From positions 111,387 to 175,386 of the forward strand of contig CALKGK010000036.1 of assembly GCA_938085105.1 (NCBI GenBank): DNA of 64,000 bases. The letters are read 5' to 3'. The position numbers and the translations under genes are program-made. This DNA comes from an uncultured Flavobacteriales bacterium. Its GTDB lineage: Bacteria; Bacteroidota; Bacteroidia; Flavobacteriales_D; Sanyastnellaceae. This document shows, one piece after another, positions 44,455 to 52,847 of the stretch (positions within the stretch are counted from its first letter, which is position 1; each line of letters opens with the position of its first letter). The notes below the pieces were generated by a model. That model saw nothing but the letters and a program-made list of their open reading frames with translations, searched no databases and had not been told where the DNA came from.

Positions 44455-45387
44455 CTACTTCCTCCCCCCCATCTCAAGAAAAGCTAAATCTTGTGCAATT
44501 CTCGCTGCCAAACGCACATTTGCCTTGATCAGGTGAATGTTGCTCTTGAGGCTTTTTCCACCCGTTTTCTCCGCAATTTCTTTGAGCAAGAAGGGGGTAA
44601 TGCCCTTCCCTTCTACTTTCCGTTCTTTGGCTTTCTCTAGTGCTGCTTCAATGTGTTCTTCCATGATTTCTCTTGGTATGGAAGCGCTATCATCAATGGG
44701 GTTGGCGATAATACTGCCGTGTTGCAAAGCCAGTTGGTCATGCACAAGAATCATCTTTGCAAGTTCCATAGTATTGCTCATGGTGTATGGACTCGCAACA
44801 CCGCTATCGGCACTAAAGAAAGCAGGAAATTTGTCCGATTGATAGGTGATTGCTGGTATTCCTCCGGTTTCCAAATACTCCAAGGTTTTGGAAATATCGA
44901 GGATGGATTTCACTCCTGCACAAACCACATGAACAGGGGTTCGTTTGAGCTCTTCTAAATCCGCGGAAATGTCCCAAGAATCAGCAACACCTCGATGGAC
45001 ACCTCCAATACCTCCTGTAGCGAACACCTTGATCCCCGCCTGATGTGCAATCATCATAGTGGCGGCCACCGTGGTTGCGGCCGTTCTTTTTTGAGCGATG
45101 GCAATGGCGATGTCTCGACGAGAAGCCTTTATGACCTCTTTTGAAGTAGCCAATTGATGCAGCTGACTAGCATCGAGTCCAACACAACACTCCCCTTCGA
45201 TGATGGCTATGGTAGCAGGAATTGCCCCAACTGAAATGCACATTGCCTCCACTTCGCGAGCAGTTGTTTCGTTTTCTGGATAAGGCATCCCATGCGAGAT
45301 GATGGTGCTTTCAAGTGCGACTACCGGTTCACCCTTGCTCAAAGCTCCTTGAACATCTTTGCTTATTTTTAGGTTCCATTGCTTCAT
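44455..45387 (-). CDS. psuG: Pseudouridine-5'-phosphate glycosidase
   Basis: This 310-residue protein has the PsuG family motifs VALESTIISHGMPYPENETTA, GAIPATIAIIEG, RRDIAIAIAQKRTAATTVAATM, KVFATGGIGGVHRG, and GSIIANPIDDSASIPREIMEEHI. It cleaves pseudouridine 5'-phosphate to uracil and ribose 5-phosphate in nucleoside catabolism. The usual partner kinase PsuK is not adjacent. GAACTTTG, a near-consensus -7 box, lies five bases upstream of the ATG. The gene is divergent from the DUF922 gene with 46 bases between starts. Confidence 0.93.
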   Translation of the reverse strand: MKQWNLKISKDVQGALSKGEPVVALESTIISHGMPYPENETTAREVEAMCISVGAIPATIAIIEGECCVGLDASQLHQLATSKEVIKASRRDIAIAIAQKRTAATTVAATMMIAHQAGIKVFATGGIGGVHRGVADSWDISADLEELKRTPVHVVCAGVKSILDISKTLEYLETGGIPAITYQSDKFPAFFSADSGVASPYTMSNTMELAKMILVHDQLALQHGSIIANPIDDSASIPREIMEEHIEAALEKAKERKVEGKGITPFLLKEIAEKTGGKSLKSNIHLIKANVRLAARIAQDLAFLEMGGRK

Positions 45388-45433
45388 CGAGCAAAGTTCG
45401 CAACTTTTTGATTTTAAACTCGTTCAAGGGGAT

Positions 45434-45976
45434 ATGAAAACGCTTTTGCTATGCATTTCGATCACTCTGTGTTCGGCATTTGGTTCTGTTCAAGACGACC
45501 CCAACGAATTGGTTTGGAGCACTTGGCGCCGACTGCAGTGGGACGATTTTGTCAAACGTGCGGGTCCGGAAGAACTTTACAAAGCTTACACTTACAGCGG
45601 CATTCGGTACGAAGTTACTGGTCAAGATGGAAAGGCGAAATTTGTCTGTATCCCCTACTTCTTGAAAGATAAATCTTGGGTGAATGTGGAGCACCAAGAA
45701 CTCCAGCTTTTGATCCATGAACAAGGGCATTTCGACATCACAGCCATCTATGCACTTCAGATGGCAAAAGCATTTCAGCCCTTAGAAGTGGAAATTGCTG
45801 AATTCCAAAGCAAAAATTACATTGCACGCAGTCAGGTCATCTTTGACAGTATCTACACCGTCATGGAAGCCCGGCAGGCAGCTTATGACTCGTTAACACA
45901 ACATGGGGTTGACAAACAGTCACAGCTGGAATGGAACCGACAGATTGCCAAGGAGATTGATGAGTTGATGGAGTGA
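45434..45976 (+). CDS. Exported DUF922-like putative zinc protease
   Basis: This 180-residue protein has a signal peptide (LLLCISITLCSAFGS) and a mature region with LVWSTWRRLQWDDF near the N-terminus and an HEQGHFDITAIYAL motif (HExxH zinc site). The layout matches DUF922, a family of predicted zinc-dependent peptidases. The ATG at 45434 is chosen because it directly precedes the signal peptide. Activity is unproven. Confidence 0.75.
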   Translation: MKTLLLCISITLCSAFGSVQDDPNELVWSTWRRLQWDDFVKRAGPEELYKAYTYSGIRYEVTGQDGKAKFVCIPYFLKDKSWVNVEHQELQLLIHEQGHFDITAIYALQMAKAFQPLEVEIAEFQSKNYIARSQVIFDSIYTVMEARQAAYDSLTQHGVDKQSQLEWNRQIAKEIDELME

Positions 45977-46099
45977 CTGCGGCTTTGCTGGAATGATTCG
46001 GCAGTGATGGAAAGTTCTCGGTTAAGAAGAGAGCGTCCTCGGCGGCGAGGGAGTGACTTCGGCTGCGCTCGGTCAGCGAATGGGTTACTCCAGAATCCC

Positions 46100-47095
46100 C
46101 TAATCTTCAGTGTTGATTTCCTTCCACAGGAGATCTTTCAGTTCTACTAGTCCTTGCTGCGCTACAGAGGAAATGAAGAGATGAGGGATTTCTGGAAGAT
46201 CTTTGGACAATTCTTCTTTGAGCTCATCGTCCAGCATATCGGATTTCGAAATTGCCAAAATTTTCTGCTTATCGAGCAATTCGGGATTGTACTTTTTGAG
46301 CTCATTGAGCAAAACCTTGTACTCTTCGTGGATATCGTCTGCATCTGCCGGCACTAAGAACAGGAGCACGGAATTTCTTTCAATGTGACGAAGAAATCGC
46401 AAACCGAGTCCCTTTCCTTCACTTGCTCCTTCAATGATTCCCGGAATATCGGCCATCACGAATGAACGGTCACCACGATAACTGACCATTCCGAGATTTG
46501 GACGTAAGGTCGTAAAGGGATAATCGGCTATTTCGGGTTTTGCCGCTGAGAGCACGGACAACAATGTCGATTTACCAGCATTCGGAAAGCCAACCAAACC
46601 AACATCTGCGAGTAGTTTCAACTCGAGAATTTTCCATTCTTCCTTTCCTGGTTCTCCCGGTTGGGCGAAACGCGGTGATTGGAATGTGGATGATTTGAAG
46701 TGATCATTTCCCAGACCACCACGGCCACCTTCAACGATGGTAAATTCTTGACCGTCTTCGGTGATTTCGAACATCACTTCCCCCGTTTCGGCATCTTTAG
46801 CGATGGTACCGATCGGCACATCCAAGTACTCGTCTTTTCCTTCAGCGCCGGATTTGAGGCCGCCACTTCCACCTTCTCCTGGAGCAGCAATAACGTGCTT
46901 TCGGTATTTCAAGTGGAGCAGGGTCCAAACGTGTTTGCTTCCGCGAATGATGATATGACCACCACGACCGCCGTCACCGCCATCGGGTCCGCCCATTGCT
47001 GTGGTACGATCTCGGTGAAAGTGTGCAGAGCCCGCCCCTCCTTTTCCGGAGCGACAACAAATCTTTACGTAATCGACGAAGTTTTGGCTAGCCAT
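46100..47095 (-). CDS. obg: GTPase Obg
   Basis: This 331-residue protein has the Gly-rich Obg domain ([32 protein letters not shown]) and then a G domain with G1 [20 protein letters not shown], switch [18 protein letters not shown], and a G4-like SKSDMLDD. It is an essential ribosome-associated GTPase acting in large-subunit assembly and stress responses. The C-terminal OCT extension of some Obg proteins is absent, as usual in this phylum. It lies ten bases downstream of adk. Confidence 0.95.
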   Translation of the reverse strand: MASQNFVDYVKICCRSGKGGAGSAHFHRDRTTAMGGPDGGDGGRGGHIIIRGSKHVWTLLHLKYRKHVIAAPGEGGSGGLKSGAEGKDEYLDVPIGTIAKDAETGEVMFEITEDGQEFTIVEGGRGGLGNDHFKSSTFQSPRFAQPGEPGKEEWKILELKLLADVGLVGFPNAGKSTLLSVLSAAKPEIADYPFTTLRPNLGMVSYRGDRSFVMADIPGIIEGASEGKGLGLRFLRHIERNSVLLFLVPADADDIHEEYKVLLNELKKYNPELLDKQKILAISKSDMLDDELKEELSKDLPEIPHLFISSVAQQGLVELKDLLWKEINTED

Positions 47096-47105
47096 TATAT
47101 CTTGC

Positions 47106-47675
47106 TTAAGCTTCCAATGCTTGGTACAGGCGTTGAGCGATTTCTTCGATCGTCCCTAAACCTTTAATTCCTTGATACTTATCTTGATCTCGGTAAAATT
47201 CTGCTACTGGAGCCGTTTCTTTTTGGTAAACATCGATGCGTTTTTGGATCACAGCAGGATCTGCGTCATCGACTCTTCCACTCGTTTCTGCTCTTTTTGC
47301 AAGACGCGTTTTCAGCTCCTCCTCAGGAACCTCTAGTGCAAGCATGGCGGTAACCGTAGTGTCGTTTTCAGCTAAGAAGGCATCAAGCGCTGCAGCTTGA
47401 GCTTTGGTTCTTGGGAAACCGTCAAAAATAAAACCTTTGGGAGCGTTGTGCTTCTTCACTTCCGATTCGAGCATCTTGATGGTCACCTCATCGGGTACCA
47501 AAGCACCTTTGTCCATGTAACTTTTGGCTAGTTTTCCCAGCTCGGTTTCTCCTTTGATGTTTGCGCGAAAGATATCACCCGTACTCAAATGAACGAGTCC
47601 GAATCGATGAACCAAGTTTTCACTTTGAGTTCCTTTACCAGCGCCCGGAGGTCCGAACAATACAACATTCAACAT
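47106..47675 (-). CDS. adk: Adenylate kinase
   Basis: This 189-residue nucleoside-monophosphate kinase has the P-loop [15 protein letters not shown], the NMP-binding segment [32 protein letters not shown], and the short-lid form [19 protein letters not shown]. It interconverts AMP, ATP and ADP. It is cotranscribed with obg. On the minus strand, a TAAATTTG box (47707-47700) ends 24 bases upstream of the ATG. The 47676-48021 gap (346 bases) to lpdA holds only the two promoters; I see no gene there. Confidence 0.95.
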   Translation of the reverse strand: MLNVVLFGPPGAGKGTQSENLVHRFGLVHLSTGDIFRANIKGETELGKLAKSYMDKGALVPDEVTIKMLESEVKKHNAPKGFIFDGFPRTKAQAAALDAFLAENDTTVTAMLALEVPEEELKTRLAKRAETSGRVDDADPAVIQKRIDVYQKETAPVAEFYRDQDKYQGIKGLGTIEEIAQRLYQALEA

Positions 47676-47699
47676 GTGTTTTCAATTTTGGAAAGGGTC

Positions 47700-47707
47700 A
47701 AATTTAC
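47700..47707 (-). promoter_or_regulatory. Candidate -7 box of adk-obg
   Basis: TAAATTTG on the minus strand matches TANNTTTG. No -33 TTG is seen at 19 bases, so only the -7 part is supported. Confidence 0.4.
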
Positions 47708-48021
47708 GGAATCCCTTTGTTTAATTCAGTCAAAGCGCCGATAAATCGCCCAACTTCGTCGCCTTTCCTCATCATCTTCACCTTCAATACTAAAGACATC
47801 GCCTCAAAAAATCTCTCCCAAAATAGGCAATGGAAAGTGGAGCTCCCCGATGAAAAGCAACAGCTGTTTTAGACTAAAAAATCCTTCAAAAAAAATGCAG
47901 CAATAAAATACAAAAGGCAGCAGGAATGAAGTTCAATTGCTCAAGGCGAATTCAAAGGCAAAAGGGGTGGTACATTTCGCCAAGTGTTTTGTACCTTCGC
48001 CATCTGCAAAAAAGAAGAAGC

Positions 48022-49410
48022 ATGAAATACGACGTAATAGTATTGGGCAGTGGCCCAGGAGGATATGTAACCGCCATTCGCGCGTCTCAGTTAGGAATGA
48101 AAGTAGCTGTTGTTGAGCGTGAAGCATTGGGTGGTATTTGTTTGAACTGGGGATGCATCCCAACCAAGGCTCTTTTGAAGAGTGCGAACGTATTTGAGTA
48201 CATCAACCATGCGGAAGATTATGGGATCTCTGTAAGCGATGCAAAACATGATTTCACGAAAGTCGTTCAACGTTCTCGAGGAGTTGCCAACGGAATGAGC
48301 AACGGTGTTCAATTCTTGATGAAGAAGAACAAGATCGATGTGATCATGGGGAACGGGAAAGTGCTTCCAGGAAAGAAATTGGAAGTAACTGCCGAAGATG
48401 GAAAAGCAACAGTTTACGAAGCCAAGCACATCATTATTGCTACGGGTGCTCGTTCTAGAAGCTTGCCAAGCATGCCTCAGGACGGAAAGAAAATCATTGG
48501 TTACCGCGAGGCAATGACTCTTCCTACCCAGCCAAAGAAAATGGTGGTTGTCGGTTCTGGAGCCATCGGTGTTGAGTTTGCCTATTTCTACAAAGCAATG
48601 GGGACTGAAGTAACCATCGTTGAATACATGCCGAACATCGTGCCCGTGGAAGATGAAGAAGTCAGCAAGCAATTGGAGCGTACCTTCAAGAAAAGCGGCA
48701 TTAAAATCATGACCAGCGCCGAAGTTACGGGTGTAGATACTTCTGGAGAAGGCTGCAAAGTAACCGTGAAAACGAAAAAAGGTGAAGAAAAGCTCGAATG
48801 CGATATCGTATTGAGCGCTGCCGGTGTGGTTGCAAACATTGAAAACATCGGTTTAGAAGATGTTGGAATCGCTACCGATAAAGGAAAAATTATTGTCAAC
48901 GATTTCTACCAAACCAACCTGCCTGGATACTATGCCATCGGAGATTGTGTTCCTGGTCAGGCCCTTGCGCACGTCGCTTCTGCTGAAGGAATCATTTGCG
49001 TTGAGAAGATTGCTGGAATGCACGTAGACGCTTTGGATTACAATAACATCCCTGGATGTACTTACTGCTCGCCAGAGGTTGCTTCTGTAGGAATGACAGA
49101 AAAGCAAGCCAAAGAGAAAGGTTTAGACATCAAAGTGGGTAAATTCCCATTCTCTGCTTCGGGTAAGGCTAGTGCTGCCGGACACAAAGACGGTTTTGTG
49201 AAGTTGATTTTTGATGCGAAGTATGGCGAATTGTTGGGCGGTCACCTCATTGGTGCAAACGTTACAGAAATGATCGCCGAAATTGTTGCTTTGCGCAAAT
49301 TGGAGACTACCGGACACGAATTGATCAAAACGGTTCACCCTCACCCAACGATGAGTGAAGCCATTATGGAAGCAGCTGCGGCAGCCTATGATGAAGTGAT
49401 CCACCTCTAA
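48022..49410 (+). CDS. lpdA: Dihydrolipoyl dehydrogenase (E3)
   Basis: This 462-residue flavoprotein disulfide reductase has an FAD motif DVIVLGSGPGGYVTAIRASQ, the redox-active disulfide GGICLNWGCIPTKALL, an NAD motif VVGSGAIGVEFAYFY, and the C-terminal base HPHPTMSEAIMEA. It reoxidises lipoamide in 2-oxoacid dehydrogenase complexes, plausibly together with the fused E1 nearby. The start at 48022 places the FAD motif at the N-terminus. A TACCTTCG box lies 22 bases upstream (47992-47999). Confidence 0.96.
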   Translation: MKYDVIVLGSGPGGYVTAIRASQLGMKVAVVEREALGGICLNWGCIPTKALLKSANVFEYINHAEDYGISVSDAKHDFTKVVQRSRGVANGMSNGVQFLMKKNKIDVIMGNGKVLPGKKLEVTAEDGKATVYEAKHIIIATGARSRSLPSMPQDGKKIIGYREAMTLPTQPKKMVVVGSGAIGVEFAYFYKAMGTEVTIVEYMPNIVPVEDEEVSKQLERTFKKSGIKIMTSAEVTGVDTSGEGCKVTVKTKKGEEKLECDIVLSAAGVVANIENIGLEDVGIATDKGKIIVNDFYQTNLPGYYAIGDCVPGQALAHVASAEGIICVEKIAGMHVDALDYNNIPGCTYCSPEVASVGMTEKQAKEKGLDIKVGKFPFSASGKASAAGHKDGFVKLIFDAKYGELLGGHLIGANVTEMIAEIVALRKLETTGHELIKTVHPHPTMSEAIMEAAAAAYDEVIHL

Positions 49411-49456
49411 GAATTCAGAGATCAAAATGTATTTTGAGGAAATCCCCTCTACTGAA

Positions 49457-49491
49457 AAAATGGCGAACACTTGTTCGTCATTTTTGTTTTT
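49457..49491 (+). terminator. Intrinsic terminator of lpdA
   Basis: A 12-bp stem with one wobble (AAAATGGCGAAC / GTTCGTCATTTT), loop ACTT, is followed by a T-rich run. It starts 47 bases after the lpdA stop. Confidence 0.88.
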
Positions 49492-49531
49492 GAGCTTTTG
49501 GAAAAGATAAGTCCTTACCTTTACACCACTT

Positions 49532-50386
49532 TTGGAATTCAAGAGAATACATATCAAAAACGAAGAAGTTGGAGTGAGCATCGCCCGGATGGAAAACAGT
49601 TACGATGTACGAAAGGGGGATCCCGGACATCCGCATCGTCACGATTTCTACACCGTACTTCTTGTCGAAAAAGCCAGCGGACAGCACTTCATTGATTTCA
49701 ACGAATACCCACTCGATCAGCAGCAAGTCTTTTTTGTTGCTCCAGACCAAGTTCATCATGTAATTGAAGCCTCAGAACCCAAAGGATATGTGATTCTCTT
49801 CTCCACTGATTTCCTTGTGAAGAACAACATTCCAGTTCAATTCATCGACCAGCTCAATCTTTTCCATGATTTTGGTCAAGCTCCACCACTCAAGCTGAGC
49901 GAAGAAGAACTCCATCAACTCAAGTTTTACTGCGAAGAAATGCTCTCTCTTTCGGAAAGTGATTTCGGCTTTAAGGCTGAAGCCATTGGTTCTTTACTGA
50001 AGTTGTTCCTCATTCGGTGCAACAACGTTTGTTCTTTGAATGAAACCATCCGACCAGAAAATGATCACGCACAGGCCATCCTTCTCGAGTTCAAGCAGCT
50101 CATCAACCAAAAACACAAGGAGTGGCACGCCAGCAGCGACTATGCCAAGGCCTTGAACATCAGTCCTGATTACCTCAACCGCATTGTTAAGAGCAAGACC
50201 GACAAAACCACCAAGGAGCACATTCAATCCCGAATCATTGTTGCGGCAAAGCGTCTCCTTCATTTCACCGACCTATCGAGTAAAGAAATCGGCTTTGAAT
50301 TGGGTTTCTCTGAAGCAGCCAATTTCAGCGCTTTCTTTAAAAAATGTGTGGGTATGAGTCCGTCCACCTTCCGCGAAAGAGCGTAA
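49532..50386 (+). CDS. AraC-family transcriptional regulator
   Basis: This 284-residue protein has an N-terminal cupin-like sensing domain (GHPHRHDFYTVLLVEKASGQ; VFFVAPDQVHHVIEA) and a C-terminal AraC HTH pair (ALNISPDYLNRIVKSKTDKTTKEHI; DLSSKEIGFELGFSEAANFSAFFKKCVGMSPSTFRE). The likely start is TTG at 49532, since the first in-frame ATG lies 19 codons later and would cut the cupin. The pirin and nitroreductase genes follow on the same strand and are its probable targets, sensing an unknown small molecule or oxidative signal. Confidence 0.85.
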   Translation: MEFKRIHIKNEEVGVSIARMENSYDVRKGDPGHPHRHDFYTVLLVEKASGQHFIDFNEYPLDQQQVFFVAPDQVHHVIEASEPKGYVILFSTDFLVKNNIPVQFIDQLNLFHDFGQAPPLKLSEEELHQLKFYCEEMLSLSESDFGFKAEAIGSLLKLFLIRCNNVCSLNETIRPENDHAQAILLEFKQLINQKHKEWHASSDYAKALNISPDYLNRIVKSKTDKTTKEHIQSRIIVAAKRLLHFTDLSSKEIGFELGFSEAANFSAFFKKCVGMSPSTFRERA

Positions 50387-50486
50387 GATCTCTTCAAGTC
50401 GGATTTTCATAAGTCCTCTCCGCATTCTCATACGCTCTCCCTTCCATCATCTTCAGAACTTCGTAACACACAATTTACGAAGAGCT

Positions 50487-51365
50487 ATGAAACGTAAAGA
50501 ATTTTTGAAAAAATCTGTTTTGGGAGGTGCATTGGGCATGTTTGCTCCCAGCGTTTTTGGAAGCATCGGGAAAGCCCCAAAGGAAGATCTTCGCTTGCGC
50601 TTGAACGAGCAAATCGGATTCAATCATCTGCCCAATAAAGAAGAAAAAACCATGAATACAGTATTGCACAAAGCGAGTACTCGCGGACACGCAAATCACG
50701 GGTGGTTGAATTCATACCACACCTTCAGTTTTGCGAACTACCACAATCCAGAACGCATGCATTTCGGAGCGCTTCGGGTGTTGAATGACGACACTGTTGC
50801 CGAGGCGAAGGGCTTTGGTACGCACCCTCACGATAACATGGAAATCATTTCCATTCCCTTGAAAGGTGACCTCGAGCACAAAGATAGCATGGGGAATGTT
50901 GCCGTTATTCGAGAAGGCGATGTTCAAGTGCTTAGTGCTGGAACAGGAATTTATCACAGCGAATACAACAAGAACGCCGACGAGGAAGTGAAGTTTCTTC
51001 AAATCTGGATGTTCCCGAATCAACGAGGTGTTGAACCGCGTTACGATCAAATCTCAACTGAAAACATCTCTAAAAAGAACGCATTCTATCAGGTGCTCTC
51101 TCCGAGTAAAGACGATGAAGGAGTCTGGGTACACCAAGACGCTTGGTTCCATTTGGGCAACTTCGATGAAGGTGTGAATTCTGAATACCGCATCAAAAAG
51201 CCTGGGAATGGGGTCTATGTTTTCGTTTTGGAAGGGGACGTGAACGTTGCTGGGCAAGACCTTGGAGAGCGAGATGGTTTCGGACTTTGGGACTTGGATG
51301 GATTCCAGTTCAGCTCCAAAGGAAAGAGCAAAGTGCTCTTGATGGAAGTTCCCATGAGCGTGTAG
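50487..51365 (+). CDS. Pirin-family protein with export signal
   Basis: This 292-residue bicupin protein has metal ligands in GFGTHPHDNMEIISIP and GTGIYHSEYN, as in quercetinase-like pirins. The N-terminal extension (MKRKEFLKKSVLGGALGMFA) resembles a Tat-type leader with KR instead of RR, followed by PNKEEKTMNTVLHKA where cytoplasmic pirins begin. It may therefore be exported, or the internal ATG at the MNTVLH position may also be used. It sits between the AraC regulator and a nitroreductase. Confidence 0.88.
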   Translation: MKRKEFLKKSVLGGALGMFAPSVFGSIGKAPKEDLRLRLNEQIGFNHLPNKEEKTMNTVLHKASTRGHANHGWLNSYHTFSFANYHNPERMHFGALRVLNDDTVAEAKGFGTHPHDNMEIISIPLKGDLEHKDSMGNVAVIREGDVQVLSAGTGIYHSEYNKNADEEVKFLQIWMFPNQRGVEPRYDQISTENISKKNAFYQVLSPSKDDEGVWVHQDAWFHLGNFDEGVNSEYRIKKPGNGVYVFVLEGDVNVAGQDLGERDGFGLWDLDGFQFSSKGKSKVLLMEVPMSV

Positions 51366-51450
51366 AACAAATCAGTTTCAAAAAACACATTGCGAAAGAT
51401 GGGCATTACGCCGATCATGCAAATACATATCATTCAAAATAATCATCATC

Positions 51451-52083
51451 ATGAACTCAATTTTATCCTCTTTAAGATGGCGCTATGCCACGAAGAAATT
51501 TGACAGCAGCAAGAAAGTCAGCGCTGAAGATTTGGCGAACATCAAGGAAGCCATCAATCTTACACCAAGCTCTTACGGCCTTCAGCCTTTTAAAGTATTG
51601 CAAATTGACAACCCAGAGCTAAGAGCCAAAATTCAACCAGCAGCATGGGGTCAGACACAGATTGTTGACGCCTCTCACCTTTTCGTTTTCGCTCATTTAA
51701 CGGACATCGGCGAAAAAGAAGTAGCGGCCTATATGCAAAATAAGGCAGATCGTTCTGGGTTTGATGTTAGCGCTTTGAAAGGGTACCAAGATTTCATCGT
51801 AGGGAAAATCGGAGAAATGAGTGACGCACGCAAAAGTGAATGGAACGCCCGACAAGCATATCTCGCGGTGAGCACTGCACTCACTGCTGCCGCTGACTTG
51901 AACATTGATGCTTGCCCAATGGAAGGCTTCGAATTGGAGCAGCTAAATGAGATTCTCGGCTTGAAAGAGAAAGGTTTGAGTGCCGCAGTAATTGTGGCTC
52001 TGGGCTATCGTTCTGAAGAAGATGAAACCCAAAACGCGCCAAAAATCAGAAAGGCAGAGAAGGATCTTTTCGAAATACTCTAA
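51451..52083 (+). CDS. NAD(P)H-dependent nitroreductase-family oxidoreductase
   Basis: This 210-residue FMN enzyme of the NfsB-like group has RYATKKFDSSKKVS at the N-terminus, LTPSSYGLQPFKVLQ, FVFAHLTD, AYLAVSTALTAAADLNIDACPMEGF, and a C-terminal VALGYRSEEDE. It reduces quinones, nitro compounds or similar electrophiles. It lies 85 bases after the pirin gene and is followed by a strong terminator, so the AraC-pirin-nitroreductase set forms one module. Confidence 0.92.
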   Translation: MNSILSSLRWRYATKKFDSSKKVSAEDLANIKEAINLTPSSYGLQPFKVLQIDNPELRAKIQPAAWGQTQIVDASHLFVFAHLTDIGEKEVAAYMQNKADRSGFDVSALKGYQDFIVGKIGEMSDARKSEWNARQAYLAVSTALTAAADLNIDACPMEGFELEQLNEILGLKEKGLSAAVIVALGYRSEEDETQNAPKIRKAEKDLFEIL

Positions 52084-52103
52084 ACGCTAGCATGCATTCT
52101 TTC

Positions 52104-52134
52104 AAAAAAGCCTCCGACCATGGAGGCTTTTTTT
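52104..52134 (+). terminator. Intrinsic terminator
   Basis: A perfect 12-bp stem (AAAAAAGCCTCC / GGAGGCTTTTTT) with a 6-base loop is followed by T residues. It ends the nitroreductase transcript. Confidence 0.92.
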
Positions 52135-52169
52135 GTATCCCATTTGTGAAGATCCATTTATCTTGCAGC

Positions 52170-52847
52170 ATGAAAGCATTGAAACGTCTTTTCAAGTATG
52201 CGCTACTCACAACCCTGGCCATCCCCTTGCTCTTCTTGGCAATTTCCTATCTCCTCACGAAAATAACTGTTAGTGGGAATTGTGAAGATCAGCTTCGAGG
52301 CAATACGGTTTGGCTGAATACAAGTGGCATTCATTTGGACATCATTTTCCCCATTGACTTGGTGAGCGATGAATTGATTCAAGATCTCGTTGTGCGTGAA
52401 GGTGAGCGATACCTTTCTTTTGGTTGGGGAGAAGAAGCTTTTTACCTCGAAACTCCTACTTGGGGGGATCTTACATTTTACAACGCTTGTCAAGCGCTTC
52501 TTTGGGATAGCACCAGTCTCATGCACGTTACTCGACACAAAAACACGCGTAATGATTGGGTTGAAGTCAAGCTTTCCAACGATCAACTGGCATCCCTGAA
52601 CAATTACATTTTGAGCAGTTTCACCACAGACCAAGCAGGCCAGAAGTACCTTTTGGAAGAACCGGGCTATACTCCCTATGACGACTTCTATGAAGGTGAA
52701 GGAGACTATTCTTGCTTCAACACATGCAACTCTTGGGTGAACGGTGCCTTTCGAGCAGCCGATTTGGACGCTTGTTTATGGACCCCTTTTGACTTTGGCT
52801 TAATGGACATCCACAAAGAAAATGCACGCTTACGAGCCGAGGAATGA
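52170..52847 (+). CDS. DUF2459 / TIGR02117 family protein
   Basis: This 225-residue protein has an N-terminal membrane anchor (ALLTTLAIPLLFLAISYLLT) and a periplasmic domain with VWLNTSGIHLDIIFP, YLSFGWGEEAFYLETPTW, and CFNTCNSWVNGAFRAADL. This matches DUF2459 (TIGR02117), a family of unknown function that recalls papain-like cysteine peptidases (His-Cys-Asn pattern). A TATCTTGC sequence ends three bases before the ATG. The 3' end overlaps the convergent sulP gene by 18 bases. Confidence 0.85.
   Translation: MKALKRLFKYALLTTLAIPLLFLAISYLLTKITVSGNCEDQLRGNTVWLNTSGIHLDIIFPIDLVSDELIQDLVVREGERYLSFGWGEEAFYLETPTWGDLTFYNACQALLWDSTSLMHVTRHKNTRNDWVEVKLSNDQLASLNNYILSSFTTDQAGQKYLLEEPGYTPYDDFYEGEGDYSCFNTCNSWVNGAFRAADLDACLWTPFDFGLMDIHKENARLRAEE

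Noticed and set aside
45977..46099. GC-rich partial repeats (GAGTGACT-CGGCT) between DUF922 and obg genes
   Set aside because: Too short and imperfect to call a repeat family from this window alone.
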